From an uncultured Clostridia bacterium (GTDB taxonomy: Bacteria; Bacillota; Clostridia; Oscillospirales; Oscillospiraceae), in the NCBI GenBank assembly GCA_946539175.1, contig CAMNHH010000015.1:1-22607 (forward strand): 22,607 nucleotides of DNA, in the 5' to 3' direction. The notes beneath the pieces were generated by a model, which ran no database searches, had not been told where the DNA came from, and saw only the letters and a list, made by a program, of their open reading frames with translations. Positions 1-7,946 of this stretch are shown here, piece after piece. The translations under genes and the position numbers were made by a program. Within the stretch, counting starts at the first letter, position 1. Each line of letters starts with the position of its first letter.

Positions 1-980
1 AGACGGGTCTCATCCTCGGTGTAGACGTGCAGATGGAGCTCGGAGCCCATCATCTCATTGACCTCCAGCCGGGTGGCAATGCCCTGGCCCTTGGGCGCCA
101 GGGTGATGTGCTCGGGCCGGACACCCAGGAGGATCTCGCCGGGCTTCACGTTCCGCTTGGCCAGCGCCACGCCCTTCTCGCCGTCCACCTCGATCTTGAT
201 GCCGAAGGGCGTCACGTAGTACTTGCCGTTCTCCTTCAGCAGCTGGGTCTTGACAATGTTCATCTTGGGGGCGCCGATGAATTCGGCCACGAAGAGGTTG
301 GCGGGCATGTCGAAGCACTCGCTGGGGGTGCCCACCTGCATGATGTAGCCGTCCTTCATGATGACGATCCGGTCAGCCAGAGTCATGGCCTCGGTCTGGT
401 CATGGGTGACGTAGATGAAGGTGGTGTCCAGCTTCTGCCGGAGCAGGATGATCTCGGCACGCATCTGGTTGCGGAGCTTGGCGTCCAGGTTGGACAGAGG
501 CTCGTCCATCAGGAAGACCTTGGAGTCCCGGACCATGGCGCGGCCGATGGCCACACGCTGCCGCTGGCCGCCGGACAGAGCTCTGGGCTTCCGCATCAGA
601 TACTCGGTGATGCCCAGGATCTCCGCGGCGTTGGTGACCTTCTCGTAGATCAGGTCCTCGGGCATCTTCTGCAGCCGGAGGGCGAAGGCGATGTTGTCGT
701 AGACGGTCATGTGGGGGTACAGGGCGTAGTTCTGGAAGACCATGGCGATGTTCCGGTCCTTGGGCTGCAGGTCGTTGACCACCACGCCGTCGATCTCCAC
801 GGTGCCCTCGCTGATCTCCTCCAGGCCGGCCACCATACGCAGGGTGGTGGATTTGCCGCAGCCGGAGGGTCCGACGAAGACCACAAATTCCTTGTCCTTG
901 ATATCCAGGTCAAAGTCATGGACCGCCACGACATTGTTGTCATAGATCTTCTTGACTTTGGTCAGTTTTACACTTGCCAT
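1..980 (-). CDS. Sugar ABC transporter ATP-binding protein, MsmX/UgpC/MalK type (3' end outside window)
   Basis: This is the cytoplasmic ATPase that energises import of oligosaccharides through the two permeases encoded just upstream. About 326 codons are visible from the ATG at 978-980, which follows an AAGGAG site; the frame is open to the window edge. Visible motifs are Walker A GPSGCGKST (residues 37-45), Q-loop VFQNYALYPH (81-90), signature LSGGQRQRVA (135-144), Walker B VFLMDEP (155-161) and a switch histidine in YVTHDQTEA. The downstream part contains the start of the MalK/UgpC regulatory (TOBE/OB) domain, including LGVRPEH. Family members are usually about 365-375 residues, so roughly 40-50 residues are missing. 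The gene starts 32 nt after the MalG-like permease and should be in the same operon. ATPases of this class can serve several sugar importers, so substrate cannot be read from it. Confidence 0.95.
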   Translation of the reverse strand, partial: MASVKLTKVKKIYDNNVVAVHDFDLDIKDKEFVVFVGPSGCGKSTTLRMVAGLEEISEGTVEIDGVVVNDLQPKDRNIAMVFQNYALYPHMTVYDNIAFALRLQKMPEDLIYEKVTNAAEILGITEYLMRKPRALSGGQRQRVAIGRAMVRDSKVFLMDEPLSNLDAKLRNQMRAEIILLRQKLDTTFIYVTHDQTEAMTLADRIVIMKDGYIMQVGTPSECFDMPANLFVAEFIGAPKMNIVKTQLLKENGKYYVTPFGIKIEVDGEKGVALAKRNVKPGEILLGVRPEHITLAPKGQGIATRLEVNEMMGSELHLHVYTEDETR

Positions 981-1012
981 ATTATGATTCTCCTTTTCAC
1001 TGCGTGTCCGGA

Positions 1013-1900
1013 TCAGCCCTTGACGGCGCCGCCGGTGACACCCTCAACATAGTACTTCTGCAGGCACATGAACAGGATCGCCACGGGAAGAGCGACCAGC
1101 ACGCCGCCGGAGCAGAACATGGTGTAGTACTTGGTGACATGGTCCTTGTCCAACCAGGAGTTCAAGCCGACGGCCACGTTCATACCGAGTTCCTTGGCAT
1201 GGGCGATGTAGGCGGCAAACACGAAGTCGCCCCAGGGGGCCATGAAGGCAGTCAGGATGGTGTAGATGACGATGGGCTTGGCCAGGGGCAGGATGATCTT
1301 GTAGAGGACCTGGAAGCGGGTGGCGCCGTCCACACGGGCGGCTTCGTCCAGGGCCTTGGGAATGGTGTCGAAGAAGCCCTTGGACACGTAGTAGCCCATG
1401 CCGGAGGAGGCCACGTAGACCAGGATCAGGCCGGGAACGGAATGCTCGCCGGTCAGATTGAAGTCGGCCAGGACGTTGTACAGGATCAGCATGGTCAGCA
1501 TGCCGGGGAACAAACCCAGGATCATCATGAAACGCATGAGCTTGCCGCGCATCTTGAAGCGGAAGCGGGACAGGGTGTAGGCCATGCAGAGCACGATGAC
1601 CGTCTGGATCACGCATTGGAAGAGGGCAATGATGAAGGTGTTGAGATACCAGCGGGGGAAGGAGGTGTCAAACAGCGCCTTGTAGTTCTTCAGGCCCCAG
1701 CTGTGGGGGATGATGTAGTTGACCCGCTCGGTGCTCTCCACACGGAAGGACTGGAGCACGATCAGCACGAAGGGGATCAGCCAGATCACGGCCATGATCA
1801 CCAGCAGGATGTAGATGATCGTATTGCTCAGCCGCTGGGAGGCCTTGAGGCCCATGTGCTGCTTCATAACAGCCTGCGCTTCTTTCTGTTGTTTACTCAT
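1013..1900 (-). CDS. Carbohydrate ABC transporter permease, MalG-like
   Basis: This is one of the two inner-membrane subunits of a MalFGK-type sugar importer (295 aa). It has a short cytoplasmic N-terminus, a first membrane segment near residues 26-50, further hydrophobic segments, and the EAA motif DEAARVDGATRFQVLYKIIL at about 185-204 that docks onto the ATPase. The C-terminus ends in the YYVEGVTGGAVKG-type tail common in MalG proteins. Its ATG overlaps the stop of the upstream MalF-like gene (ATGA at 1897-1900), so the two are translationally coupled. Family assignment is secure. The substrate (maltodextrin or galacto-oligosaccharide) is inferred only from neighbours. Confidence 0.95.
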   Translation of the reverse strand: MSKQQKEAQAVMKQHMGLKASQRLSNTIIYILLVIMAVIWLIPFVLIVLQSFRVESTERVNYIIPHSWGLKNYKALFDTSFPRWYLNTFIIALFQCVIQTVIVLCMAYTLSRFRFKMRGKLMRFMMILGLFPGMLTMLILYNVLADFNLTGEHSVPGLILVYVASSGMGYYVSKGFFDTIPKALDEAARVDGATRFQVLYKIILPLAKPIVIYTILTAFMAPWGDFVFAAYIAHAKELGMNVAVGLNSWLDKDHVTKYYTMFCSGGVLVALPVAILFMCLQKYYVEGVTGGAVKG

Positions 1901-3456
1901 TGGAAGTCCTCCTCATTCTTGACGGACGGCAGCACATTGTAGACCACCAGGGTGATGATGGCCACCACCAGGAAGACCAGGATGCCCACGACGGAGGCCA
2001 GATAGTATTTCTGGTTGGCGCCGGTGGTGAGCTTGAAGAGCCAGGTGATCAGCAGGTCCGTATGGCCCACGTTGGAGGTGCCCGACAGGGCCGTGTTGGT
2101 GGGACCGCCGCCGGTGAGCAGGTAGATCACGTTGAAGTTGTTCATATTGCTGGTGAAGCTGGTCAGCAGATACGGACCGGTGATGAACAGCATATAGGGC
2201 AGAGTGATCTTGGAGAACTGCTTCCAGCCGCTGGCGCCGTCGATGCGGGAGGACTCATAGAGGTCCGCGGGGATGTTCATCAGAATACCGGTGGCGATCA
2301 GCATCAGATAGGGGATGCCGATCCAGATATTGATGACGATGACCAGGATTCGTGCCAGGCTGGGACTGTTCCACCAGTCGATGTCCGCGGTGATGAGACC
2401 GATGTCCTTCAAAACACCGTTGACGATGCCGTTCTTGGCAAACATCTGGGACACGAACAGCAGGGAGATAAACTGAGGAATGGCGATGGTGAGCACCAGG
2501 ACGGTACGCCACAGCTTCTTGAGCCGGATGCCCTTCTTGTTGATCATCATGGCCACGAAAATGCCGAGGAAATAGTTGGTGAAGGTTGCAAAGAAGGCCC
2601 AGACCAGGGTCCAGGTCAGAATCTCGCCAAAGGCGGCGGAATACTTGACGGGGCCGGAATTCCAGGTCAGCATTTCCTTGAAGCCCGCCAGACCGTTCCA
2701 GTGGAACAGCGTGGAAAGGCCGTCATGCTCAAAGTCATAATTGGTGAAGGCCACCAGGATCATGAAGAAGATGGGCATGACCGTAAAGACCAGGATACCG
2801 GTCAGAGGCAGGGCCAGCAGGGTCTTGTGGAAGTTGTCGTCCACCAGAGACCGCAGGTCGTCCTTGCCGCTCTTGAGGGGCTTGCCGGTCTTGAGGATCT
2901 GCTCGGCAATCTTGTTCTGCCTGATGTTGGCCCGCCAGGTATAGATGAAGGCCGCGATGAAGAACAGGGTCAGAACGCCGTAGAGCAGGATCTTGAAGGA
3001 GTTGTCGTGATAAATGGTGGTATGGGTCACGGTGCCGAAGCGGGAGGTGGTCTCCACAATCTCCGCACCTTGGGTACCCAGGGTGGGCAGCTTGCTCAGC
3101 CATTGTAAGCCGTTGGAACCGTCCGCATTGAGCAGCTGGGAGAAGAACATGTAGAAAATGAAAACCACTTCCATCAGCAGGAAGAGGACGCCCCGAAGGA
3201 TCTGCCCTCTTGCGATGTTGCCAAAGCCCATGATGACATAAGAGAGCTTGGTCTTCCAGTCACCCTTGACAAAGGTGGTGACCAGGTCCTTGCACTCCCG
3301 GCTGATCCCCAGTCCGATGTTCTTAAAGAACCTGCCGACGGCCTTCACCAGGCCCCACAGCTTCGAGGGGATGGCCGCGAAGAAGCTCAGAAAACGGTAG
3401 ACGAATTTGTTCCATTTTGAGAGCTTCAGGTACTCTAATTCGTCAATTTTTTTCAT
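1897..3456 (-). CDS. Carbohydrate ABC transporter permease, MalF-like, with long N-terminal extension
   Basis: This is the second membrane subunit of the sugar importer (519 aa). About 215 residues precede the usual permease core: a basic amphipathic stretch, a hydrophobic segment near 84-108, a loop of about 45 residues, and a second segment near 155-172. The core then begins at LALPLTGILVFTVMPIFFMI and holds the EAA motif YESSRIDGASGWKQFSKITL (about 400-419). The total suggests eight membrane segments, as in enterobacterial MalF, against six in many short Gram-positive homologues. It overlaps the MalG-like start by four bases and lies behind the binding-protein gene, separated by a 120-bp gap with a strong hairpin. 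A weaker Shine-Dalgarno (AAGGGGCG) precedes the ATG. Confidence 0.95.
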   Translation of the reverse strand: MKKIDELEYLKLSKWNKFVYRFLSFFAAIPSKLWGLVKAVGRFFKNIGLGISRECKDLVTTFVKGDWKTKLSYVIMGFGNIARGQILRGVLFLLMEVVFIFYMFFSQLLNADGSNGLQWLSKLPTLGTQGAEIVETTSRFGTVTHTTIYHDNSFKILLYGVLTLFFIAAFIYTWRANIRQNKIAEQILKTGKPLKSGKDDLRSLVDDNFHKTLLALPLTGILVFTVMPIFFMILVAFTNYDFEHDGLSTLFHWNGLAGFKEMLTWNSGPVKYSAAFGEILTWTLVWAFFATFTNYFLGIFVAMMINKKGIRLKKLWRTVLVLTIAIPQFISLLFVSQMFAKNGIVNGVLKDIGLITADIDWWNSPSLARILVIVINIWIGIPYLMLIATGILMNIPADLYESSRIDGASGWKQFSKITLPYMLFITGPYLLTSFTSNMNNFNVIYLLTGGGPTNTALSGTSNVGHTDLLITWLFKLTTGANQKYYLASVVGILVFLVVAIITLVVYNVLPSVKNEEDFQ

Positions 3457-3478
3457 ACTTCGCCCCTTTTACAATGAA

Positions 3479-3512
3479 TTGGTTGGAGCCAAGCGAGCCT
3501 GGCTCCAACCAA
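3479..3512 (-). repeat. Intercistronic hairpin between binding-protein and permease genes
   Basis: A perfect 13-bp inverted repeat (TTGGTTGGAGCCA and TGGCTCCAACCAA) with an 8-nt loop lies between the stop of the solute-binding protein (3577) and the MalF-like start (3456). On the transcribed strand it is followed by TTCATTGTAAAAGG, not a U-tract, so a full terminator is unlikely. It fits an mRNA 3'-stabiliser or processing site that keeps the binding-protein message in excess over the permease message, a known arrangement in malE-malF-type operons. The function here is inferred. A smaller repeat (CCAAAG 3536-3541, CTTTGG 3553-3558) lies just upstream in the same gap. Confidence 0.8.
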
Positions 3513-3576
3513 GTGGTTCCATCAATTCGGTTTCGCCAAAGTTATTTGATTACTTTGGAGCTTAAAAACGATTGGA

Positions 3577-5154
3577 TTATTCTGCGGGCTGCAGGGTGAC
3601 GGTCTCGGCCGCCACGTCCAGAACCACGGTGTAGGTGCCGTCGGCTTCCACCACGACGTTGGCCCCGTTCAGGCCGTCCGCGCCGTAGTTGACGTCCCAG
3701 GAAGCGCCCTGGCGAACCTTCAGCTCCTCGCCGGCCTTCAGCTCCAGAGGTTCAGAGGTGAAGACGCCGCCGTTCTCAGTCATGGGGAAGTCCTTATCCC
3801 AGTTGGAGCCGCAGATGCTGCCGATGACGGACCAAGCATTCTTGTCCTCCTCAGACATCTCGAAGATGGCAGAGATCTTCTCGTAGTAGTTCTGCAGAGC
3901 AGCCTTCAGGTCGTCGTCAGACTTGGCTTCCTTGACCTCAGAGGAGATGACCTTGGCGATATCCCACCAAGCGCCGTCGATCTGGCCCTGGGGAACAGCG
4001 TACTGGTTCTGGGCGTTCAGAGCCACCAGGCCGGGGTTGGCCAGGACGGCGGGATCGTTGGCAGCGTTGGTGTTGGCGGGGCCCCAGGACAGAGCCTCAA
4101 AGCGCTCCAGCTGAGCGGCCTCAGAGGTCAGGTACTGGGCCAGCATGTGGATGGCCACCTGACGGTCGCCGTCGGACTGGGGCTTGACGCCCAGCAGCTT
4201 GCAGCCGGAGAAGGAGCCCAGATGGTACTCCTGGCCGTCCACCTCGAAGGAGGGCAGGTCGGTGGCGCCCAGGTTGTCGCCCAGGATGCCCTTGATGTCT
4301 TCATAGGCCCAGGTACCGGTGACCACAATGGCAGCGCCGTTGGAGAACTCGGAAGCCTGAGAGGAGGAGACGAACATGGGGGAGGTAACCAGCTTCTGCA
4401 TGCCCTTGACGGCGATCAGGCCCTTGTCGGAGTTGAAGTCGTCGTCCACAGAGACGATCTTGCCCTCGTCGTCCAGGATCCAGTTGGAGTGGCAGCCTGC
4501 GCCGAAGAAGAAGGAGGCGTTGTACCAGGCGGAGGTGTCCTGCTCGAAAGCGAAGTACTTGTTAGCAGCCTCGCAGTCGGCAATCAGCTTCTCCAGGGAG
4601 TCCACGTCAGCCTCGGGGATGACGGACTTGTCGTAGTACATGAAGTAGCCGTTGTCGTTGGTCAGGGGGTAGGCGAACTGGGTGTCGCCGGACTTGCCGG
4701 CAGCAACCACGGAAGCGTTGTTCTCAGCGGCGATGGTGGCGACCATGTCGGCGGGAACCTGTGCGAGAGCGCCGCCGCGCACCAGGCGGGCGAACTGGTC
4801 CTGGGCGAAGAAGAACATATCCGCGGCGGTGGCCACGTCGTTCAGGACCTGGGTAGCGGCATCGGCCTCAGACAGAGCGTCGATGGTGGGGGTCACGTGG
4901 ATGCCGTAGGTGTTGGACTTGTTGAAGTCCTCGATCTGCTTCTTGGTCAGTTCCACAGCAGCATCGGGAATCCACAGGGTGATAGCCAGCTCATAGGTAT
5001 CCTCGGTGCCAGGGTTTGCCTGGGTACCGGCCTGGGTGTCCTTGTTGCCGCTGGCAACGGGAGCCTTGGTCTCGTTCTCGGTGCCGGAGCAGGCGACCAG
5101 CGCGAAGACCATGACCAGCGCCAGCAGCAGCGCGGCAATTCTCTTGAGTTTCAT
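3577..5154 (-). CDS. Sugar ABC transporter solute-binding lipoprotein with C-terminal SusE/SusF-like domain
   Basis: This is the extracellular binding protein of the importer (525 aa). A signal peptide ends in the lipobox LVAC with the lipidated Cys22, then a low-complexity linker runs to about residue 52. A MalE-type type I/II solute-binding fold follows (about 53-430), with typical pieces such as GTWAYEDI near 280 and W397/W398 near a likely sugar site. Residues about 440-525 form an extra module: WSVIGSICGSNWDKDFPM, then LKAGEELKVRQGASWDVNYG, GANVVVEADGTYTVVLD. This pattern resembles the SusE/SusF starch-binding module, so starch-derived ligands are suspected. The module call is by pattern recognition only. 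The ATG follows AGGAGG and a strong sigma-A promoter, so expression should be high. A plain GanS-like galacto-oligosaccharide binder is the alternative. Confidence 0.93.
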   Translation of the reverse strand: MKLKRIAALLLALVMVFALVACSGTENETKAPVASGNKDTQAGTQANPGTEDTYELAITLWIPDAAVELTKKQIEDFNKSNTYGIHVTPTIDALSEADAATQVLNDVATAADMFFFAQDQFARLVRGGALAQVPADMVATIAAENNASVVAAGKSGDTQFAYPLTNDNGYFMYYDKSVIPEADVDSLEKLIADCEAANKYFAFEQDTSAWYNASFFFGAGCHSNWILDDEGKIVSVDDDFNSDKGLIAVKGMQKLVTSPMFVSSSQASEFSNGAAIVVTGTWAYEDIKGILGDNLGATDLPSFEVDGQEYHLGSFSGCKLLGVKPQSDGDRQVAIHMLAQYLTSEAAQLERFEALSWGPANTNAANDPAVLANPGLVALNAQNQYAVPQGQIDGAWWDIAKVISSEVKEAKSDDDLKAALQNYYEKISAIFEMSEEDKNAWSVIGSICGSNWDKDFPMTENGGVFTSEPLELKAGEELKVRQGASWDVNYGADGLNGANVVVEADGTYTVVLDVAAETVTLQPAE

Positions 5155-5219
5155 TTTGTTTCCTCCTGTACTTTGATATTTGCTTCACAGCGTAAGCCGT
5201 GAAACAGTTTATTTGGATC

Positions 5220-5240
5220 GGCTGTGCATTTTCCACAGCC
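5220..5240 (-). promoter_or_regulatory. Inverted repeat at predicted transcription start of the binding-protein gene
   Basis: GGCTGTG and CACAGCC form a 7-bp inverted repeat with a 7-nt spacer, beginning directly downstream of the -10 box (5249-5254), where transcription should start near 5242. It could be a repressor operator or a 5'-end stem-loop that protects the message. An imperfect palindrome (TTCAC 5184-5188 with GTGAA 5199-5203) lies further down the leader. No regulator gene is in the window, and neither repeat matches a CcpA site well. Confidence 0.5.
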
Positions 5241-5248
5241 TTTACCGT

Positions 5249-5277
5249 ATTATACAACTTCTTTTCGCCATTGTCTA
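5249..5277 (-). promoter_or_regulatory. Sigma-A promoter of the sugar importer operon
   Basis: On the minus strand, -35 TAGACA (5272-5277) and a perfect -10 TATAAT (5249-5254) are separated by 17 bp. It drives the binding-protein gene at 5154 after a leader of about 90 nt. No terminator is visible between the GH53 stop (5332) and this promoter, so readthrough from the upstream galactanase transcript is also likely. Confidence 0.8.
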
Positions 5278-5331
5278 TAAATTTTTAAAACTTTTTTCAC
5301 ATTCTTCATATTGGCGGCATAAATACCCCAT

Positions 5332-7377
5332 TTATTCCAGGCTCAGGACCGCGTCGTCGATCTTGCCCCAGGCGCCGGCGGCGTTGGTTTTCACGTAGAC
5401 GCCAACGGTCAGGGTCTGGCCCTCGGTGTACCGGATGCCGCTGACGGTGCCTGCGTGCCACTCGTTCCAGGCGGTGATCTCCATGGGGGCCGTGCCCACA
5501 GTCTGTCCGTCCAGCTTGGCGTAGGCATAGACCTCCGCCTCCCCGCAGTCGCCCCCCATGATATGGATGGTGAAGCTGTAGCTGCCGGTCCTGAGCCCCG
5601 CGGGGCTCTGCTCCAGGGTAAACTCCACCTTGTCCGCGTCGGGGCTCCAGAAGTGGTAGTGCCACTCCCCTGTCAGGCTGTCGCCGGCCTTCTGCTCCAG
5701 CATCAGCTCCTTGCAGCCCCCCAGATTGTCCGCGACCCAGGGCGCGTCCGCGCCGGTCTCGAAGGAGGGATTCTCCAGCAGATTCACGCCCTCCACGCTC
5801 AGGTGCAGGACGGCCTCCATATCCCCGGCCTTGCCCCGGATCTCATGGCTGCCGACAGCGGCGGACCATTCCTCCAGGGTTTCGGCGTCCACGTTCCACT
5901 CCACGGGCAGGGCCACCCGGCTGTTGTCGGTCATGACGGCGTTCACCGTCTCCGGCAGGTTCAGGGGGTCTCCGAGGGTGATACGCACTTGGATCTCCTC
6001 TAGAGACTGGGCCTCCAGGGCCACGTCGTTGCCGTAACGGATCAGATTGAAGGCCATCAGGCTCTCCAGAACACGGCCCCCGGCGTCGAAGAAGGCCTGG
6101 TTGTCCACCGCATCGCCGCCGTACCACTTGCCCGCGTCGTCGGGATCATATTCGGCGGCGTAGGAGGAGGCCCAGCCGGAGCCGTACTGCTCCCAGAGCT
6201 TCTGATTCTCCTCCCGGGAGGCGCCGCCCACGCCGATCCAGGTGCCCTCCCAGTAGCAGACGCCGATGCCGCCGGCGTCCTGCACCGCCTGGGTGACAGC
6301 CCGCAGGTGGTTCACCTGTCCCTGGGGGGTATAGGGATAGGGTTGATCCACGACGCTATCGGCGGAGATGGTGTTGCCGGAAAAGTCGCTGTCCTCGGTG
6401 GTCCAGGCGTAGGAGGTCTCCAGCACCATCACGTCCTTGCCGGTGGCGGCCTTCACCTGGGCCAGTACGCCCGTCAGATTCTCCAGCGTCCCGTGCCAGT
6501 AGGGATAGTAAGACGTGCCGAACACGTCATAGTCCAGACCGTAGATCTTCAGATTGGTGGCGTAGGTGGGATAGCGGCCGCTCTCCGGGTTGGCAAAGTG
6601 GACCGCCACCTTCGCTTCGGGAAAGACCGCCCGCACGGCTCTGGAGCCGGCGGCCATCAGCCGGGTGATGGCGGACCACTCGGTCTCGCCGCACATGGCC
6701 CCGTTGGTCTCGTTGCCCACCTGGACCATGCCCACGTCCACGCCGGCAGCGTACAGGGCCGCAAGGCTCTCCCAGGTATAGCTGAAGAGGGCCGCTTCCT
6801 TATCCTCCAGGCTCATGCCGGCCCAGGCCTTGGGGACCATCTGCTTGCCGGGGTCGGCCCAGAAGTCGGAGTAGTGGAAGTCCACCAGCAGCTTCATGCC
6901 GTACTTCGTGGCCCGCCTGCCGATCTCCAGGGCGGTGTCGATGGTGCAGTTGCCGCCGCCGTAGCCGTGGCCCTGGGCGTCGAAGGGATCGTTCCAGACC
7001 CGGACCCGGATCATATTGACGCCGTTTTCCGCAAGGATTTGGAAAACGTCCTTCTCCTCCCCCGCCGCGTCGTAATACTTGACGCCGCTGGCCTCCAGGG
7101 CCGGGACCTGGGAGGCGTCCATGCCGAAGATGAAGTCCTCCGGCAGGCCCTCCACGGCCTTCACGTAGAGACCGCAGCCCTCCAGCTTCCCTTGAGGGGA
7201 AACAAGTTCCCGTTCTATCACCGCAGGTTTCGGCAGCTCGCCGGGGGCCAGGGTCTCCGGGGCTTCGGTGCTTTCCGCGGCTTTGCCGCTCTCCGGGGTC
7301 TGGACCGGATTGGTCGGCTCCGCGGCGCAGCCCGCCAGCAGCAGCACGGCCAGCAACAGGGCAATCAGTTTTTTCAT
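5332..7377 (-). CDS. GH53 endo-beta-1,4-galactanase lipoprotein with Ig-like and CBM61-like domains
   Basis: This enzyme hydrolyses beta-1,4-galactan side chains (arabinogalactan I, pectic galactan) at the cell surface. It has 681 aa. The signal peptide ends at lipobox LLAGC (Cys17), followed by a Glu/Pro/Thr linker. The GH53 barrel spans about 80-445, with FGMDASQVPALEASGVKYYD, RVRVWNDP, LLVDFHYSDFWADPGKQ, catalytic acid/base Glu223 in VGNETNG and nucleophile Glu320 in VLETSYAWT. Residues about 455-530 look like a bacterial Ig-like (Big_4) module (ITLGDPLNLPETV). Residues about 532-681 (NLLENPSFETG to the C-terminus) resemble the galactan-binding family CBM61 often attached to GH53. The start overlaps the upstream gene by four bases (ATGA), with GGAGGAG before it. 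The two catalytic residues make the enzyme assignment strong; the accessory modules are less certain. Confidence 0.95.
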   Translation of the reverse strand: MKKLIALLLAVLLLAGCAAEPTNPVQTPESGKAAESTEAPETLAPGELPKPAVIERELVSPQGKLEGCGLYVKAVEGLPEDFIFGMDASQVPALEASGVKYYDAAGEEKDVFQILAENGVNMIRVRVWNDPFDAQGHGYGGGNCTIDTALEIGRRATKYGMKLLVDFHYSDFWADPGKQMVPKAWAGMSLEDKEAALFSYTWESLAALYAAGVDVGMVQVGNETNGAMCGETEWSAITRLMAAGSRAVRAVFPEAKVAVHFANPESGRYPTYATNLKIYGLDYDVFGTSYYPYWHGTLENLTGVLAQVKAATGKDVMVLETSYAWTTEDSDFSGNTISADSVVDQPYPYTPQGQVNHLRAVTQAVQDAGGIGVCYWEGTWIGVGGASREENQKLWEQYGSGWASSYAAEYDPDDAGKWYGGDAVDNQAFFDAGGRVLESLMAFNLIRYGNDVALEAQSLEEIQVRITLGDPLNLPETVNAVMTDNSRVALPVEWNVDAETLEEWSAAVGSHEIRGKAGDMEAVLHLSVEGVNLLENPSFETGADAPWVADNLGGCKELMLEQKAGDSLTGEWHYHFWSPDADKVEFTLEQSPAGLRTGSYSFTIHIMGGDCGEAEVYAYAKLDGQTVGTAPMEITAWNEWHAGTVSGIRYTEGQTLTVGVYVKTNAAGAWGKIDDAVLSLE

Positions 7378-7946
7378 GGTTCATTCTCCTCCATTGTCAG
7401 AAACGCCCGGGCAGTCTGCCAGGCGGCGCCGTCGGCGCTGTGGGGCCCCTGGGCGTCCAGACAGAGGTAGTAGGCCTCCGGCTCCGGCGCCCCCTCCGGG
7501 GCATACCGAATATATTGCTCGGCAGCACCCCGCTGGGTGGCCGGGTCAAACACCCGCAGGCCGTAGATCTGCCCCTCCCAGCTCCAGCACTCCGCTCCGT
7601 CGGGGACGCTCAGGGGGGCCAGCTTCTCCGGACTCTCCTCCAGGGTGGCCTTCAGAATGGATTCCTTCATCACGTACACGTCTCCGTTGATGGCGGAGCC
7701 GAAGATGTCATAGTCGAAGCTGCGGACCTGAATCATCTCAATCCCATCCGGCAGCCCCGCGTCCTCCAGGGCCAGGGACAGGTCCCGCCAGTGGAGCTCA
7801 TAGGCGTCCACATAGAACAGCAGCTTTTTCTCCCGGCTGGTGTCCCCCACAAAATTGATGTAGATCCAGAACCAGAACAGGGAGATCAGCAGGCCCCAGA
7901 ACACGAAGCGGTGGAGCTGGGACCAGATATTCTTAAGAATCCGCAT
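7374..7946 (-). CDS. Membrane-anchored protein of unknown function, possibly solute-binding-like
   Basis: No known family was recognised (190 aa). The N-terminus is basic, followed by one aromatic-rich membrane segment (about residues 12-34, FVFWGLLISLFWFWIYINF), with the remaining 150 residues probably outside the cell. The outer part contains stretches such as FDYDIFGSAINGDVYVMKES and GQIYGLRVFDP that remind me of pieces of extracellular solute-binding proteins. It is far too short for a complete one and lacks a lipobox. It lies in a tight operon: its start overlaps the preceding 168-aa gene by 14 nt and its stop overlaps the GH53 start by 4 nt. That coupling suggests a role in galactan sensing or uptake, but this is only contextual. 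Confidence 0.75.
   Translation of the reverse strand: MRILKNIWSQLHRFVFWGLLISLFWFWIYINFVGDTSREKKLLFYVDAYELHWRDLSLALEDAGLPDGIEMIQVRSFDYDIFGSAINGDVYVMKESILKATLEESPEKLAPLSVPDGAECWSWEGQIYGLRVFDPATQRGAAEQYIRYAPEGAPEPEAYYLCLDAQGPHSADGAAWQTARAFLTMEENEP

Noticed and set aside
5155..5331. CcpA cre site or known riboswitch upstream of the binding-protein gene
   Set aside because: No convincing cre match or known aptamer pattern was found; only the promoter and inverted repeats are supported.
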